Positions 10,732 to 20,496 are shown, counted from the first letter of the stretch. The stretch is DNA of 64,000 bases from Alteromonas macleodii (GCF_903772925.1 NZ_LR812090.1:62001-126000), one strand, 5' to 3'. Numbers and translations: made by a program. Notes: generated from the letters alone by a model not told the origin.

Positions 10732-11042
10732 TGACAACATTCTCACACATTAGCGTAAACGACGTGGCTAACTTTCAAGGCGACGTAACAATTGTGGATA
10801 TTCGCGATCCTCAATCGTTTGCTAATGGCCATATGCCTAATGCGGCACCGCTTAACAACGATAACTTTGGAGCGTTTATTGACCAAACACCCAAAGATAT
10901 TCCAGTTGTTGTAGTGTGTTACCACGGCGTAAGCAGCCAACAGGCTGCGCAAGTGATTGCTCAGCAAGGCTTTGAGACCGTTTATAGTATGGACGGGGGC
11001 TTTGAAGCGTGGCGACAGGCGAACCCGGTAGTCACCGAATAG
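10731..11042 (+). CDS. glpE: Thiosulfate sulfurtransferase GlpE (single-domain rhodanese)
   Basis: GlpE moves the outer sulfur of thiosulfate to a thiol or cyanide acceptor. The protein is one rhodanese domain of 103 residues with the active-site loop CYHGVSS, which includes the catalytic cysteine. ATG at 10731 overlaps the tdh stop by one base; a TTG three codons upstream is less likely. A strong hairpin terminator follows at 11051. The pairing with glpG downstream is conserved in gammaproteobacteria, although here they are separated by the terminator. Confidence 0.93.
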   Translation: MTTFSHISVNDVANFQGDVTIVDIRDPQSFANGHMPNAAPLNNDNFGAFIDQTPKDIPVVVVCYHGVSSQQAAQVIAQQGFETVYSMDGGFEAWRQANPVVTE

Positions 11043-11050
11043 CGATTTTA

Positions 11051-11079
11051 TAAAGGTGCACAATGTGCACCTTTATTTT
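11051..11079 (+). terminator. Rho-independent terminator after kbl-tdh-glpE
   Basis: TAAAGGTGCACA and TGTGCACCTTTA form a near-perfect 12-bp inverted repeat with a one-base centre (effective loop three to five bases), followed by TTTTA. It lies nine bases after the glpE stop. Confidence 0.85.
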
Positions 11080-11198
11080 ATGTTTTGCAGGTCTTCCACT
11101 ATTTCAGTATAAAGAGTCAATGACGAGAGCTAAATTCCACGCTCTTGTACATCTTTATCGCTTCACACTCTTTTTGCTTTTGGGGTAACAACTAGCTT

Positions 11199-12062
11199 AT
11201 GGGTCATCCTTTAATTGCGTTTAATCAGCAAAGTCCAGCGCACCTTCTCGCCAACTATTTAACCAGTCAGCATATCAACGCCAACGTAGTACAGCATGAA
11301 AAAGAGTTTGTGGTTGTGCTGGATAACAATGAGCATGTTGACCGCGCAAAAGTCATCGCAGAAGACTTTTTAGCAAATCCAACGAACCCTAAATATCAGC
11401 AAGCGGCATGGGACAGTGGTAAGAACGTACAGCTAGCGCCATTAGGTAGCGGCTTTTCGTTTAGCAAAATAATGTCCGATGCGGTTAAAGCGCCGTTTAC
11501 TTCTGTGGTGTTTGTGCTGTGTGCTGCTGTTTACCTATTGTCTTTATTTGGGTTATTTGCCCCCATTGCACAGCACTTATTGATGCAGCCGTTTTCTGTC
11601 TTGGCAGAAAATCACGAGTGGTGGCGGCTGCTTGGCCCAGCGTTCATCCATTTCTCTGCACTTCACATCATATTCAATTTATTGTGGTGGGGCATGCTGG
11701 GGGCCAAAATTGAACGTACTTTAGGTATCAGCATGCTGCTTATTGTATTTTTAGTATCAGCCACAATTTCAAATGCTGCACAAGCGCTATTTAGCGACCC
11801 TGTACAAGGTAATCTATTCTTGTTTGGCGGCTTGTCTGGTGTGGTATATGCGGTGATGGGCTTCGTGTGGTGGCTTGGCTGGCTGCGCCCTAGTTGGGGG
11901 CTGTCGTTACCAAACTCTATTGTAGGCTTTATGCTGGTTTGGTTGGTAATTGGCTATGCCGACATACTGTGGGTGAGCATGGCAAATGCTGCGCATACCG
12001 CGGGGCTTATTTCAGGCTGCCTACTTGCCGCCATACTAAGCTTGGGTTCTGCAAAGCGTTAG
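11199..12062 (+). CDS. glpG: Rhomboid intramembrane serine protease GlpG
   Basis: GlpG cleaves transmembrane helices within the inner membrane. The 287-residue protein has an N-terminal cytoplasmic domain (about residues 1-95) and six hydrophobic helices. The rhomboid catalytic pair is visible: the serine of GGLSGVVYAV and the histidine of ANAAHTAGLISG. The WWR motif of loop 1 (EWWRLLGPAFIH) is also present. It lies 156 bases downstream of glpE beyond a terminator, so it probably has its own promoter. Confidence 0.95.
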   Translation: MGHPLIAFNQQSPAHLLANYLTSQHINANVVQHEKEFVVVLDNNEHVDRAKVIAEDFLANPTNPKYQQAAWDSGKNVQLAPLGSGFSFSKIMSDAVKAPFTSVVFVLCAAVYLLSLFGLFAPIAQHLLMQPFSVLAENHEWWRLLGPAFIHFSALHIIFNLLWWGMLGAKIERTLGISMLLIVFLVSATISNAAQALFSDPVQGNLFLFGGLSGVVYAVMGFVWWLGWLRPSWGLSLPNSIVGFMLVWLVIGYADILWVSMANAAHTAGLISGCLLAAILSLGSAKR

Positions 12063-12206
12063 CAGTTAGTCAGCGCAGGCCTTAGCTTAAAAAGGTACTA
12101 AAGTGTTGAGTACTGCAGCATATAGGTATGGGATAGCACGTCGCGCTTACCTAGATAATTAGCGTATTAAACGCTAATAAAAACGGTAAAACTGCTATAG
12201 AAACAA

Positions 12207-12235
12207 AAAAGCGAGCTGGTTAAAAGCTCGCTTTT
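12207..12235. terminator. Bidirectional terminator between glpG and the FliL-like gene
   Basis: AAAAGCGAGCT pairs with AGCTCGCTTTT around a seven-base loop. There are A residues on the left and T residues on the right, so it can end transcripts of both convergent genes. Confidence 0.8.
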
Positions 12236-12263
12236 CTGTTGACTTAGGCAGCTTTTATTCTGC

Positions 12264-12677
12264 CTAAGCACCTTGGTACAAATACTTAGTAAAAATTACG
12301 TTCTTAATTACTTCACCACCGGTTTCTTGCTGCATGTGCTCTTGAAGCGCTTTTAAAATAGCGCGACGAATATCTTCACGGCCGGTGAGCGACTTTACTT
12401 TCTCTGCTGGCTGCTGCCCGAAAATTTCAATGGCGGTAGAGCGTAGTAGCGGCATATGGTGTTCAGCGATTTCCAGTTGGTTTACATCGTGAATCATCAA
12501 TTCTACCGACACGCGAACATACCCCAGCTTTTGTGCGCTGTCGCTAATATAGTTGGTAACAATCTCTGGCTCTAAGCCCAAATAAGCATAGTTGGCTTTA
12601 TCTTGTGCCAGCGCTGAATTGCACCCTAAAACAAAAAAACTAACCGCAAATACACGTAAAACTAGTGACTTAAACAT
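12264..12677 (-). CDS. FliL-like protein with signal sequence
   Basis: The 137-residue protein begins with a cleavable-looking signal (residues 1-24, ending ALAQ). The rest resembles the periplasmic domain of flagellar basal-body protein FliL, which supports stator function; YVRVSVELMIHD and RSTAIEIFGQQPAEKVKSL fit that family. It is far from any flagellar operon in this window, so it is probably an orphan paralogue of the main fliL. A cysteine in FFVLGCNS could alternatively be a lipobox. Confidence 0.75.
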   Translation of the reverse strand: MFKSLVLRVFAVSFFVLGCNSALAQDKANYAYLGLEPEIVTNYISDSAQKLGYVRVSVELMIHDVNQLEIAEHHMPLLRSTAIEIFGQQPAEKVKSLTGREDIRRAILKALQEHMQQETGGEVIKNVIFTKYLYQGA

Positions 12678-12780
12678 AGTGGAGTCCGAAACACCAAAGT
12701 AATAAATTCACTTGGTAGTGTAGCAAATCTCTGATCAAACACACTACTGCAAAAGTTTAACCAAGTGAAAATATTCTCAC

Positions 12781-13395
12781 ATGACGTGTTATCATACTAA
12801 CAGATTCATTATTCGGGCTTTTCGTGTGAGTTTTAATGCCACTTTTCCAGTGGGTTTGGCGGTTGACTGGCAAGCACCTTCTGGCATCACAATTCCTAAT
12901 GCACATCTGAAAAACTGGTTGTTAGACACAGGGTCATTAACCGAGCGAGTGCAATCCTTAAGTGATCATTTTTCGCTGGAGCTTATTGGGCAGCGCACGC
13001 AAATACCTCACGACAATGAGTTATCGTTACTACACAATAACGGCAGCACTAGCTATCAAGCTCGGGAAATCCTACTGTGTGGCAATCATCAACCTTGGGT
13101 GTTTGCACGATCTATTATTCCTCAAGCATTTGTAGACAGTGAGCTTTCTGACTTAGGCCGCGAGCCACTGGGAAAACGTTTGTTTAACGACACGCGGTTC
13201 ACCCGTTCACAGTTCCAATTGTGTACTGCCCAAGCCTCTCAGTTTGGCATCAATAGTAACCAAACCTTGTGGGGAAGACGCTCGTTGTTTACGTTAGATA
13301 ACTACAGCATGATAGTGGCAGAGGTTTTTCTTCCTCATTCTCCGGCTTACGGTCAGTCAGCGACAAGCGAAAAAGAAAGCGAACAACAATTATGA
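12781..13395 (+). CDS. ubiC: Chorismate lyase (chorismate--pyruvate lyase)
   Basis: UbiC removes pyruvate from chorismate to make 4-hydroxybenzoate, the first committed step of ubiquinone synthesis. Family landmarks are [26 protein letters not shown] and LWGRRS followed by AEVFLP. At 204 residues it is longer than the roughly 165-residue E. coli enzyme because of N-terminal and C-terminal extensions. An alternative GTG start at 12826 would remove 15 residues before the conserved region. Its end overlaps ubiA by four bases, so the next enzyme in the pathway is translationally coupled. Confidence 0.92.
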   Translation: MTCYHTNRFIIRAFRVSFNATFPVGLAVDWQAPSGITIPNAHLKNWLLDTGSLTERVQSLSDHFSLELIGQRTQIPHDNELSLLHNNGSTSYQAREILLCGNHQPWVFARSIIPQAFVDSELSDLGREPLGKRLFNDTRFTRSQFQLCTAQASQFGINSNQTLWGRRSLFTLDNYSMIVAEVFLPHSPAYGQSATSEKESEQQL

Positions 13396-14252
13396 AACAC
13401 AATTGGAATGCATACGCGCGACTTATGCGCCTAGATAAACCTGTAGGTATTTATTTACTGCTATGGCCTACATTGTGGGCACTGCTAATGGCGGCGCAAG
13501 GTTTACCGCCTTTAGGTATTACGCTTATCTTTGTGGCTGGCGTAGTCGTAATGCGTTCAGCAGGCTGCGTTATCAATGACTATGCTGATAGAAAAGTGGA
13601 CGGACGCGTAAAGCGCACAACACAGCGCCCCTTGGCAACAGGCGAAGTTAAACCAAAACAAGCGCTGCAGTTATTTGGCGCACTGATCGTCATTGCGTTT
13701 GTGTTAGTGCTGTTTCTTAACTGGCAAACTATCGCGTTATCTGTTGTAGCGCTTTTGCTCGCTGCAAGCTATCCCTTCATGAAGCGTTATACCCACTTGC
13801 CGCAGGTGGTATTAGGCGCGGCATTTGGCTGGGCCATTCCCATGGCTTTTATGGCTGTGCTAGAAACTGTACCAACGTACGCTTGGTGGTTGTTCATTGC
13901 TAACTTACTATGGACAGTAGCGTACGACACCATGTACGCCATGGTAGACCGCGACGACGATTTGCAAATAGGCGTTAAATCTACCGCTATATTGTTCGGT
14001 AAAAACGACGTATTAATTGTGATGATGTTGCAGGCCTTGGCGCTAACCATTTTGTGGTGCATAGGCTTAACAATCAATGCGACATGGCCTTACTACACGG
14101 CCGTGCTGTTCTCTGCTTTGCTATGCGTGCGCCAATATCAGCTTATTAAACGCCGCCAGCGAGAAGGCTGTTTCACCGCGTTTATTGAAAACCACTACAT
14201 TGGTTTAGCCATTACGCTTGGTACGGCGCTGCATTTTTGTTTGGTAAGGTAA
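13392..14252 (+). CDS. ubiA: 4-hydroxybenzoate octaprenyltransferase
   Basis: UbiA is an integral membrane prenyltransferase that attaches the polyprenyl tail to 4-hydroxybenzoate. The two aspartate-rich motifs for Mg-diphosphate binding are present: [15 protein letters not shown] and [16 protein letters not shown]. About eight hydrophobic helices and 286 residues fit the family. It follows ubiC with a four-base overlap. Confidence 0.96.
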   Translation: MKHNWNAYARLMRLDKPVGIYLLLWPTLWALLMAAQGLPPLGITLIFVAGVVVMRSAGCVINDYADRKVDGRVKRTTQRPLATGEVKPKQALQLFGALIVIAFVLVLFLNWQTIALSVVALLLAASYPFMKRYTHLPQVVLGAAFGWAIPMAFMAVLETVPTYAWWLFIANLLWTVAYDTMYAMVDRDDDLQIGVKSTAILFGKNDVLIVMMLQALALTILWCIGLTINATWPYYTAVLFSALLCVRQYQLIKRRQREGCFTAFIENHYIGLAITLGTALHFCLVR

Positions 14253-14380
14253 AACTTACCAACAGCAAACTTTAACCTGTACCAATGTCCCCTTATAACT
14301 GAATTATAGCCAGTCTAAAGTATTTACTAGCTTTTATAGGCACGAGCTTTACTCACTAAATGTATTTAAAACTCGTGCAC

Positions 14381-14407
14381 AAAGTATGCTACTAAGTGTT
14401 ATACTTT
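14381..14407. promoter_or_regulatory. Inverted-repeat operator upstream of the toxin remnant/antitoxin
   Basis: AAAGTAT at 14381-14387 and ATACTTT at 14401-14407 are perfect inverted copies separated by 13 bases. The right arm overlaps a TATACT -10-like hexamer at 14400-14405. The site sits ten bases before the remnant toxin start, a standard position for an autoregulating HTH antitoxin. Binding by the protein at 14558 is inferred. Confidence 0.5.
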
Positions 14408-14416
14408 AGGTGTTGA

Positions 14417-14556
14417 ATGGAATCTATACGCATATATAAATTGAAGTGGTTCAAGAGATGAAGTCTTTAAAACTCTTAGCTAAAGAGCTACTGAACTACA
14501 GCGAGGAAAAGCTTAAGAAAGCTATTGATTCAGGTAGTATTGAAGAGGTGAGATAA
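14417..14556 (+). pseudogene. Internally deleted RelE/HigB-type toxin
   Basis: Two fragments of a toxin-like gene lie in different frames. From ATG at 14417 the sequence reads MESIRIYKLKWFKR and stops (TGA at 14459). From ATG at 14458 a second frame reads MKSLKLLAKELLNYSEEK and continues to GSIEEVR with a stop at 14554-14556. The first fragment matches the usual N terminus and the second the usual C terminus of RelE/HigB toxins that sit in front of this kind of HTH antitoxin. The catalytic middle (about 60 residues) is missing, so the toxin should be inactive. Family assignment is from memory of such pairs. Confidence 0.6.
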
Positions 14557-14557
14557 G

Positions 14558-14863
14558 GTGAAAGAAGGCATTTTAGATGTGGTACATAGTACTGCAAAAG
14601 ATTTGAGCGAAGCCGGAGTAATGGATAAGCAGACTATGCATAAGTTTGATGCATTGTGTTTACCCAAACTCAAGCAATATGATGGACAGCGGATAAAAGC
14701 AATCCGTGAAAAAGCCAGAGTAAGCCAAGCTGTTTTTGCTGCCTATTTAAATATCACGCCATCTACAATCAAGCAGTGGGAGCAGGGGAACAAAAAACCT
14801 CGAGGTACTTCTTTAAAGCTTCTGAGTCTTGTTGAGCAGAAAGGTTTAGAGATCTTGATGTAA
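14558..14863 (+). CDS. HTH XRE-family antitoxin-like regulator (orphan)
   Basis: The 101-residue protein carries a Cro/C1-type helix-turn-helix (about residues 45-92; VSQAVFAAYLNITPSTIKQW), as in HigA/MqsA-type antitoxins and NadS-like regulators. The start is GTG, with GAGG nine bases upstream inside the end of the toxin remnant, the layout of a coupled toxin-antitoxin operon. The toxin in front is deleted, so this gene may persist as a repressor of its own promoter through the inverted repeat at 14381-14407. Confidence 0.8.
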   Translation: MKEGILDVVHSTAKDLSEAGVMDKQTMHKFDALCLPKLKQYDGQRIKAIREKARVSQAVFAAYLNITPSTIKQWEQGNKKPRGTSLKLLSLVEQKGLEILM

Positions 14864-14929
14864 CGTTTCTTTTATTCTGCGCTTTTGCAAAGACAGAAGA
14901 GCATTCTTTATTTTATCGGCTTCAACAAA

Positions 14930-14950
14930 AAAGCGCCATGAAGGCGCTTT
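14930..14950 (-). terminator. Rho-independent terminator of ubiK
   Basis: On the minus strand AAAGCGCC pairs with GGCGCTTT around a five-base loop and is followed by a T run (the A-rich stretch at 14926-14932 on the plus strand). It lies 25 bases past the ubiK stop. Confidence 0.8.
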
Positions 14951-14974
14951 GAGTTTTCTATAAGCTGTGAACAA

Positions 14975-15226
14975 CTACTTTTCTGCTAGTTTCGCTTCAA
15001 GCTCGGCAATGCGACTTTCCATAGCGTCTAGCTTTTCGCGAGTGCGAATAAGCACTTGGCTTTGAATATCGAACTCTTCGCGAGTCACTAAATCAAGTTT
15101 CGACAGCTGCGACTGCAATACTGTTTTCACTCGGCCTTCTGCTTCTTCAGCCATGTTTTTAACGCCTGGTGGTACGACATCAGCAATTTGTTTCGCTAAA
15201 TCTTCGAGTTTCTTCGGATCCAACAT
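14975..15226 (-). CDS. ubiK: Ubiquinone biosynthesis accessory factor UbiK (BMFP family)
   Basis: The 83-residue protein is of the YqiC/BMFP family: an N-terminal amphipathic part (LEDLAKQIADVVPPG) and a C-terminal coiled coil (residues 48-82, ending SRIAELEAKLAEK). In E. coli UbiK works with UbiJ in the soluble late-stage ubiquinone complex. It is divergent from rep. Other ubiquinone genes (ubiC, ubiA) lie within 1.6 kb. Confidence 0.88.
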   Translation of the reverse strand: MLDPKKLEDLAKQIADVVPPGVKNMAEEAEGRVKTVLQSQLSKLDLVTREEFDIQSQVLIRTREKLDAMESRIAELEAKLAEK

Positions 15227-15337
15227 GGAATTCCCTTATAATGCGCAGCTCAAAATATGAAAGCTATTCTATCGGTATCGTCGCGACATGCAATGAAAAC
15301 CGTGTTACGCCCAAACGTACGTTGTCTTAGGAATTAA

Positions 15338-17353
15338 ATGAAACTAAATGAAGCTCAAGAATCTGCCGTAACCTATGTGTCTGGCCCATGTTTGGTGCTG
15401 GCTGGGGCGGGCAGTGGTAAAACTCGTGTAATTACCAACAAGATTGCTCATTTAGTTAGAAACTGCGATATGCCAGCACGCTATATTGCGGCGGTAACCT
15501 TTACCAACAAAGCAGCACGTGAAATGAAAGAACGTGTGGCGCAAACCTTGGGTAAGCCAGAGGCGCGAGGGTTAAAGGTGTCTACCTTTCACACCATGGG
15601 CTTAACCATTATCAAAGCCCATGTAAAAGATTTAGGCCTAAAACCGGGGTTCTCGCTGTTCGATGATAAAGACTCGTTTGCCTTGCTTAATGACCTTACG
15701 TCCGACACCCTCGATGGCGATAAAGATCAGCTTCAGCTGCTGCAAAGCTGTATCTCGAACTGGAAAAACGATCTTATCTTGCCCGATGCCTTATTAAAGT
15801 CAGCAACCAGCACAGGCGAAAGAGAATTTGCAGAAGCCTATAAGCGCTACCAAGACAACCTAAAAGCCTATAACGCACTAGATTTTGACGACCTTATTCT
15901 GCTGCCCACGCTGCTTTTAAAAAGCAGCGAAACGATAAGAGCAAAATGGCAAAGCAAAATTCGCTATCTGCTGGTGGATGAATACCAAGATACCAACACT
16001 AGTCAGTACGAGTTAGTAAAGTTATTAGTTGGCGAGCGTGCACGCTTTACCGTGGTTGGCGACGACGACCAGTCTATCTATTCATGGCGTGGCGCTAAGC
16101 CACAAAATCTGCACCTGTTACAACAGGACTTTCCGCGATTAAACGTGATTAAGCTGCAGCAAAACTACCGCTCGTCAGGTCGTATTCTGCATTGTGCGAA
16201 TATTCTTATTCAGAACAACCCACACTTGTTCGATAAGACCTTGTTCTCTGAGTTGCAGTATGGCGAGCCGCTAAAAGTGATAGAGGCGAAGAACGAAGAG
16301 CATGAAGGTGAGCGCGTGGTGGCAGAACTGCTGGCGCACAAGTTTATGAACCGCACCCAGTTTAAAGACTACGCCATTTTGTATCGCGGGAATCACCAAA
16401 GTCGTATTTTTGAAAAGCTGTTAATGAGTAACCGCATTCCGTACAAAATAAGCGGTGGTATGTCGTTCTTTGGCCGTGCCGAAGTGAAAGACATCATGGC
16501 CTATTTACGGCTACTGGTGAATCAGGATGACGATAACGCTTTACTGCGTATAATAAACACGCCAGGGCGTGGTATAGGGCGTGCTACGCTAGAAAAGTTA
16601 GGCAACTTTGCTAATAGTTTGGGCGTGTCTATGTTTGAAGCCGCAACGCACCCTAACTTAAACAGCGTGCTGCCCGACAAAGCTTTTCATTCGGTTTCCA
16701 CCTTTGCTCGCTGGGTAGTTGAGCTGTCGGACAACGCCGAACGTGGCAACACTGCAGATGCAGTGCGCACCATGATCCGCACCATGGGTTATGAAGAATG
16801 GCTTTATGAAACCAGCGCCAGCCCCAAGGCTGCGGAAATGGCTATGGCCAACGTAAGTACCTTATTCGGTTGGGTTAACGATATGCTGGAAGGCAATGAT
16901 CTAGACCAACCCATGACATTAACCGAAGTGGTGAACCGTCTGATATTGCGCGACATGATGGAGCGCGGCGAAGACGACGGGGAAGGGGATCAAGTTCAGT
17001 TAATGACGCTACACGCTTCAAAAGGTTTGGAATTCCCCATTGTATTCTTAGTGGGCATGGAAGAAGGCTTGTTGCCGCACCAAAGCAGTATTGATGAAGA
17101 CAATGTAGAAGAAGAGCGCCGACTTGCTTATGTGGGAATTACTCGCGCCCAGCGCGAGCTTATATTCAGCCTTGCCAAAGAACGCCGTCAGTTTGGTGAA
17201 GTGATTAATCCAGAGCCGAGCCGCTTTTTATTCGAGCTGCCGCCCGACGATGTACAGTGGGAAAATCAAAAGCCAAAGGCAACAAAAGAAGAGCGCCAGC
17301 AAAAAGCTCAGGTAGGTATTGCTAACCTAAGAGGTATTTTAGGGAAAAAATAG
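15338..17353 (+). CDS. rep: ATP-dependent DNA helicase Rep
   Basis: Rep is a superfamily 1A 3'-5' helicase that helps replication forks pass bound proteins. The Walker A motif [11 protein letters not shown] is at residues 22-32. The Q-motif (LNEAQESAV), motif II (LVDEYQDTN), motif III ([15 protein letters not shown]), motif V ([12 protein letters not shown]) and motif VI ([11 protein letters not shown]) are all present. The length of 671 residues is right for Rep rather than the longer UvrD. It is convergent with the GGDEF-EAL gene at 17385 across a 31-base gap. Confidence 0.96.
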   Translation: MKLNEAQESAVTYVSGPCLVLAGAGSGKTRVITNKIAHLVRNCDMPARYIAAVTFTNKAAREMKERVAQTLGKPEARGLKVSTFHTMGLTIIKAHVKDLGLKPGFSLFDDKDSFALLNDLTSDTLDGDKDQLQLLQSCISNWKNDLILPDALLKSATSTGEREFAEAYKRYQDNLKAYNALDFDDLILLPTLLLKSSETIRAKWQSKIRYLLVDEYQDTNTSQYELVKLLVGERARFTVVGDDDQSIYSWRGAKPQNLHLLQQDFPRLNVIKLQQNYRSSGRILHCANILIQNNPHLFDKTLFSELQYGEPLKVIEAKNEEHEGERVVAELLAHKFMNRTQFKDYAILYRGNHQSRIFEKLLMSNRIPYKISGGMSFFGRAEVKDIMAYLRLLVNQDDDNALLRIINTPGRGIGRATLEKLGNFANSLGVSMFEAATHPNLNSVLPDKAFHSVSTFARWVVELSDNAERGNTADAVRTMIRTMGYEEWLYETSASPKAAEMAMANVSTLFGWVNDMLEGNDLDQPMTLTEVVNRLILRDMMERGEDDGEGDQVQLMTLHASKGLEFPIVFLVGMEEGLLPHQSSIDEDNVEEERRLAYVGITRAQRELIFSLAKERRQFGEVINPEPSRFLFELPPDDVQWENQKPKATKEERQQKAQVGIANLRGILGKK

Positions 17354-17384
17354 TATGATTAGAGGTGCAAGTAAGTACTTACTT

Positions 17385-19985
17385 TTAGCCAGCAAGCAAT
17401 GCTATATCGAGCACTTTTGCGTGCTTTAATATCTTGCCCTGACCATATGAACACTCAATTTCATTCAAGGCGTCAAGCTGGGCTCGAGAATCCACACCCT
17501 CGGCTATAACCTGAAACTTCAAGTGTTCAGAAATCAGCATCACCGATTGAATAAGCTTCAAGTTACGCTGAGAACGGGGGAGTGATTTTACAAATCGGTG
17601 ATCAATTTTTATGAAGTCAAAGGGGTAAGCAAACAGATAACTTAGCGAGGCTAATCCGCTACCAAAGTTATCAAGAACAAGCGTTACGCCAGCGCGTTTA
17701 AGCTTTTTAATTGCCGGTAAGATAAACTGCGAACGCCGATTTAAGTCATTTTCGTCAAACTCAAACACAAGCTGGCTTGGCGTAATGTCAGATGCTGCAA
17801 TTACATCTATCATTTGATTAACCATAGAAGCCTGTAATAAATGGTTAATCGACACATTAACCGCTATTTTGTTAATAGGCTCATCGGTATTCTTGTAGTG
17901 GTTGAGTAACTCGCACGCTTTGTTTAGCTGAAATAAATCAAGGTCTAGCGTTAGGCCGCTGTGCTCTGCCACTTGTCTAAATTGCTCGCGGGCTATTTTG
18001 CCGTAGGCTGGGTGAGACCAGCGAATATACATTTCCTTATACAGCGTGCTCTTGTCATTTAAGTCAATCACAGGCTGCAAAAAGTAATCAAACTCTTCTT
18101 CACGCAGGGCCCGCCTGAATTCATTCTCAAGCTCCAGCTCTTCTATTAGTCTTTCGCGCATGCTCTTATCAAACATCACGTAACGGCCTCGGCCAAGTGT
18201 TTTAGCCTGGTACATGGCGGCGTCAGCGTCTCTTAGCACTTCATCCGCACTGCGATAATAGGTTTCAAGGTGGGCAATACCCACGCTGGCGCCGGAATAC
18301 ATTTCGCGACCATCTAGTAAGAACGGCTCTGAAATTGATGAAATAATACGGCTGGCTACTTCTTCAACATCTGCCACATCTTCAAAGTTATCCAGCAGAA
18401 CAACAAACTCATCACCACCTAGGCGAGCAAGTAAGTCGTGGCCGCGAATACACAGCGCAATACGTCTTGCGACCTCAATTAAAAACTCGTCGCCCGCGTG
18501 GTGACCTAGCGTGTCGTTAATCACTTTAAAGCGGTCTAAGTCGATAAATAACACCGCAAATAAGTTATCGCTGTAACGTTGCTTGCTAGCTACGGCTAGC
18601 TCTAACCGGCTTGTGAACATAGCGCGGTTGGGTAAATCGGTTAGCGAGTCGTGGTGGGCGTCGTGAATTAGCTTAAGCTCAATCTCTTTGCGCTCTTCAA
18701 TTTGCTGCTTTAAAAACTTGTTCGCGCGGTTAAGCTCTGCGGTGCGCTCTTTCACGCGCTCTTCAAGCTCAATGTTATAGCGCTGCATCGATTCGGTGTT
18801 GCGCTTGCGCTCAATGGCTACCGCAATATGGTGCGATACAAAGCGAAGAAGCTCTTGGTCGCGAGCATTATATTTTGCCAGCTTGCCATAAGTTTGAACC
18901 GCTATAACACCAGCTATTTCGCCCTCAACAACAAGGGGAGAACCAAGCCAAGAGTTAGCGCTATTTAGCATGGTCTGAGCAACAGAAACATCAATGTCAC
19001 CCGACTCAGCAAGTTCCAACACCTTGGGTGGGTTTATCAACTCGGCTTGGCCCGTACGTAATACATATTCGGTAAGCCCTAAGCCAAGCGGTCTAGCACT
19101 GATATCTTTTTCTTTGGAGTCGCTGAAGTAAGGAAACTCCAGCATCTCTTTCTCTTTGTCGAGAATAGCAATGTAGCAGTTCGGCGCGCTAATAAGCCGT
19201 GCAAGAATATCGTGAAGGCTTGAGTAGAAGGCATTCATATCGCCTTCAAGAGTTGCCGCCAACTCAGAGATTTCAAACAGCGCTTGCTGTAATGACTCTA
19301 CTTTTTGGCGTTCTAAAATTTCTTCTTGAAGGTCGTCGTTAATCTTTCGAAGTTGGCGGGTACGTTCGCGAATGGTGCGTTCGGTAAGCTCTCGGTTCTT
19401 TACCCTATCTACCGTGGTAACAATATGCTGGGAAACAAAAAGCAAAACCTCTAGATCTTCTTGGCTGTAGTGCACACCCTCATCATAAGTTTGTACAACC
19501 ATTGCCCCAATCACTTGGCTACCGCGTTTTAGGGGAACGCCTAGTAGTTCAAAAGGTTGAGAGCCTACCAGCTTAATATCGTGTTCAGAGGCAAAGGTTT
19601 CTTCTTCGTCGCGTTTGTAAAAAAGGTAGTTGCCGGTTCTAAGAATATAGCCGGTCATACCGTCCATTAAAGACTCGGCAGGAAGCTGTGGAACGGTTTG
19701 TTCGTCGAATTCATCTATAAAATAGGCAAAGTCGACAACGTTGCTTTCAGGTTCGTAAAAGGCTACAAAGAAATTGTCGGCGTTCATGAAATCGGCAATG
19801 ATTTCGTGAATAGCGGAGTAAAGGCGGTTTAGGTGACTTACAGAGCTGGCAAGTTCGGAAATATCAAAAAGCGCCTTCTGAACACGTTCAGCGCGCTTAT
19901 ATTTGTCGGTGAGTTGTTGAAGCTGCGGTATAAGTTCGCGCAGTTCTTCTTCAGTCAACTCGTGTTGCGTCGAATCTTGTGACAT
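17385..19985 (-). CDS. GAF-GAF-GGDEF-EAL protein with degenerate EAL domain
   Basis: The 866-residue soluble protein has two GAF-type sensor domains (about residues 40-195 and 235-395), a coiled-coil linker (400-440), a GGDEF domain with an intact GGDEF near residue 522, and a C-terminal EAL-type domain. In the EAL domain the signature reads KEMYIRW (near 650) instead of xEALxRW, and the usual DDFGTG is DNFGSG (near 770). Loss of a metal-binding aspartate suggests it does not hydrolyse c-di-GMP, so the likely role is a diguanylate cyclase with an EAL domain used for binding or regulation. No membrane segment is seen. Confidence 0.9.
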   Translation of the reverse strand: MSQDSTQHELTEEELRELIPQLQQLTDKYKRAERVQKALFDISELASSVSHLNRLYSAIHEIIADFMNADNFFVAFYEPESNVVDFAYFIDEFDEQTVPQLPAESLMDGMTGYILRTGNYLFYKRDEEETFASEHDIKLVGSQPFELLGVPLKRGSQVIGAMVVQTYDEGVHYSQEDLEVLLFVSQHIVTTVDRVKNRELTERTIRERTRQLRKINDDLQEEILERQKVESLQQALFEISELAATLEGDMNAFYSSLHDILARLISAPNCYIAILDKEKEMLEFPYFSDSKEKDISARPLGLGLTEYVLRTGQAELINPPKVLELAESGDIDVSVAQTMLNSANSWLGSPLVVEGEIAGVIAVQTYGKLAKYNARDQELLRFVSHHIAVAIERKRNTESMQRYNIELEERVKERTAELNRANKFLKQQIEERKEIELKLIHDAHHDSLTDLPNRAMFTSRLELAVASKQRYSDNLFAVLFIDLDRFKVINDTLGHHAGDEFLIEVARRIALCIRGHDLLARLGGDEFVVLLDNFEDVADVEEVASRIISSISEPFLLDGREMYSGASVGIAHLETYYRSADEVLRDADAAMYQAKTLGRGRYVMFDKSMRERLIEELELENEFRRALREEEFDYFLQPVIDLNDKSTLYKEMYIRWSHPAYGKIAREQFRQVAEHSGLTLDLDLFQLNKACELLNHYKNTDEPINKIAVNVSINHLLQASMVNQMIDVIAASDITPSQLVFEFDENDLNRRSQFILPAIKKLKRAGVTLVLDNFGSGLASLSYLFAYPFDFIKIDHRFVKSLPRSQRNLKLIQSVMLISEHLKFQVIAEGVDSRAQLDALNEIECSYGQGKILKHAKVLDIALLAG

Positions 19986-20000
19986 TCCGCTCGCCAGTAA

Positions 20001-20060
20001 AAAAAGTAACGTTTCCCAACGGGTTAACTTACCCGATTAGAGGGTAAAACGCTACTTTTT
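20001..20060 (-). terminator. Probable terminator after the cytochrome gene
   Basis: AAAAAGTA-A-CGTTT pairs with AAACG-C-TACTTTTT, with one mismatch. The loop contains a second small hairpin (CGGGT/ACCCG). It sits between the cytochrome stop at 20089 and the start of the GAF-GGDEF-EAL gene and ends in a T run on both strands. Confidence 0.55.
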
Positions 20061-20088
20061 CCATCAAGTTGTTGTGATCGTGTAGGTA

Positions 20089-20496
20089 TTAGATACCTTC
20101 AATCATGTACTCAATAGCGGCTTTAATTTCGTCGTCAGAACAGTTGCCACAGGTACCGCGAGGAGGCATAGCGTTGATACCGTTCAGAGCGTTTTGCCAT
20201 ACACCGTCAAGACCGCGCTCGTCCAAACGAGGCTGCCAGTCTGCTGCAACGTGAACTTTAGGAGCGCCCAGAACACCTGCAGAGTGACAAGCTACACATG
20301 CAGAGTTGTATACGTCTTCACCAGACTTTGCACCGCCAGCTGCAGCTGCACTACCTTCTGCCGCTGCACCTGCAACATGTACTTGACCTACCGGCTTAAT
20401 GCGATCGGCAATTTCATCGTTACTCATTTCTTGTGCTTGTGCTGCAAAAACAGTTAGCGCAGTAGCAGCAACAGTTAACCAAGTCTTTAATTTCAC
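20089..20496 (-). CDS. Cytochrome c5-like periplasmic monohaem protein
   Basis: The 135-residue protein has a signal peptide (residues 1-21, ending AQAQ) and one haem-attachment motif CVACH (about residues 67-71). A second C-x-x-C (CGNC near 119-122) without histidine is the disulfide pair characteristic of cytochrome c5. The middle is a low-complexity A/G-rich linker (AAAEGSAAAAGGAKSG). It should carry electrons in the periplasm, probably to a terminal oxidase. Confidence 0.88.
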   Translation of the reverse strand: MKLKTWLTVAATALTVFAAQAQEMSNDEIADRIKPVGQVHVAGAAAEGSAAAAGGAKSGEDVYNSACVACHSAGVLGAPKVHVAADWQPRLDERGLDGVWQNALNGINAMPPRGTCGNCSDDEIKAAIEYMIEGI

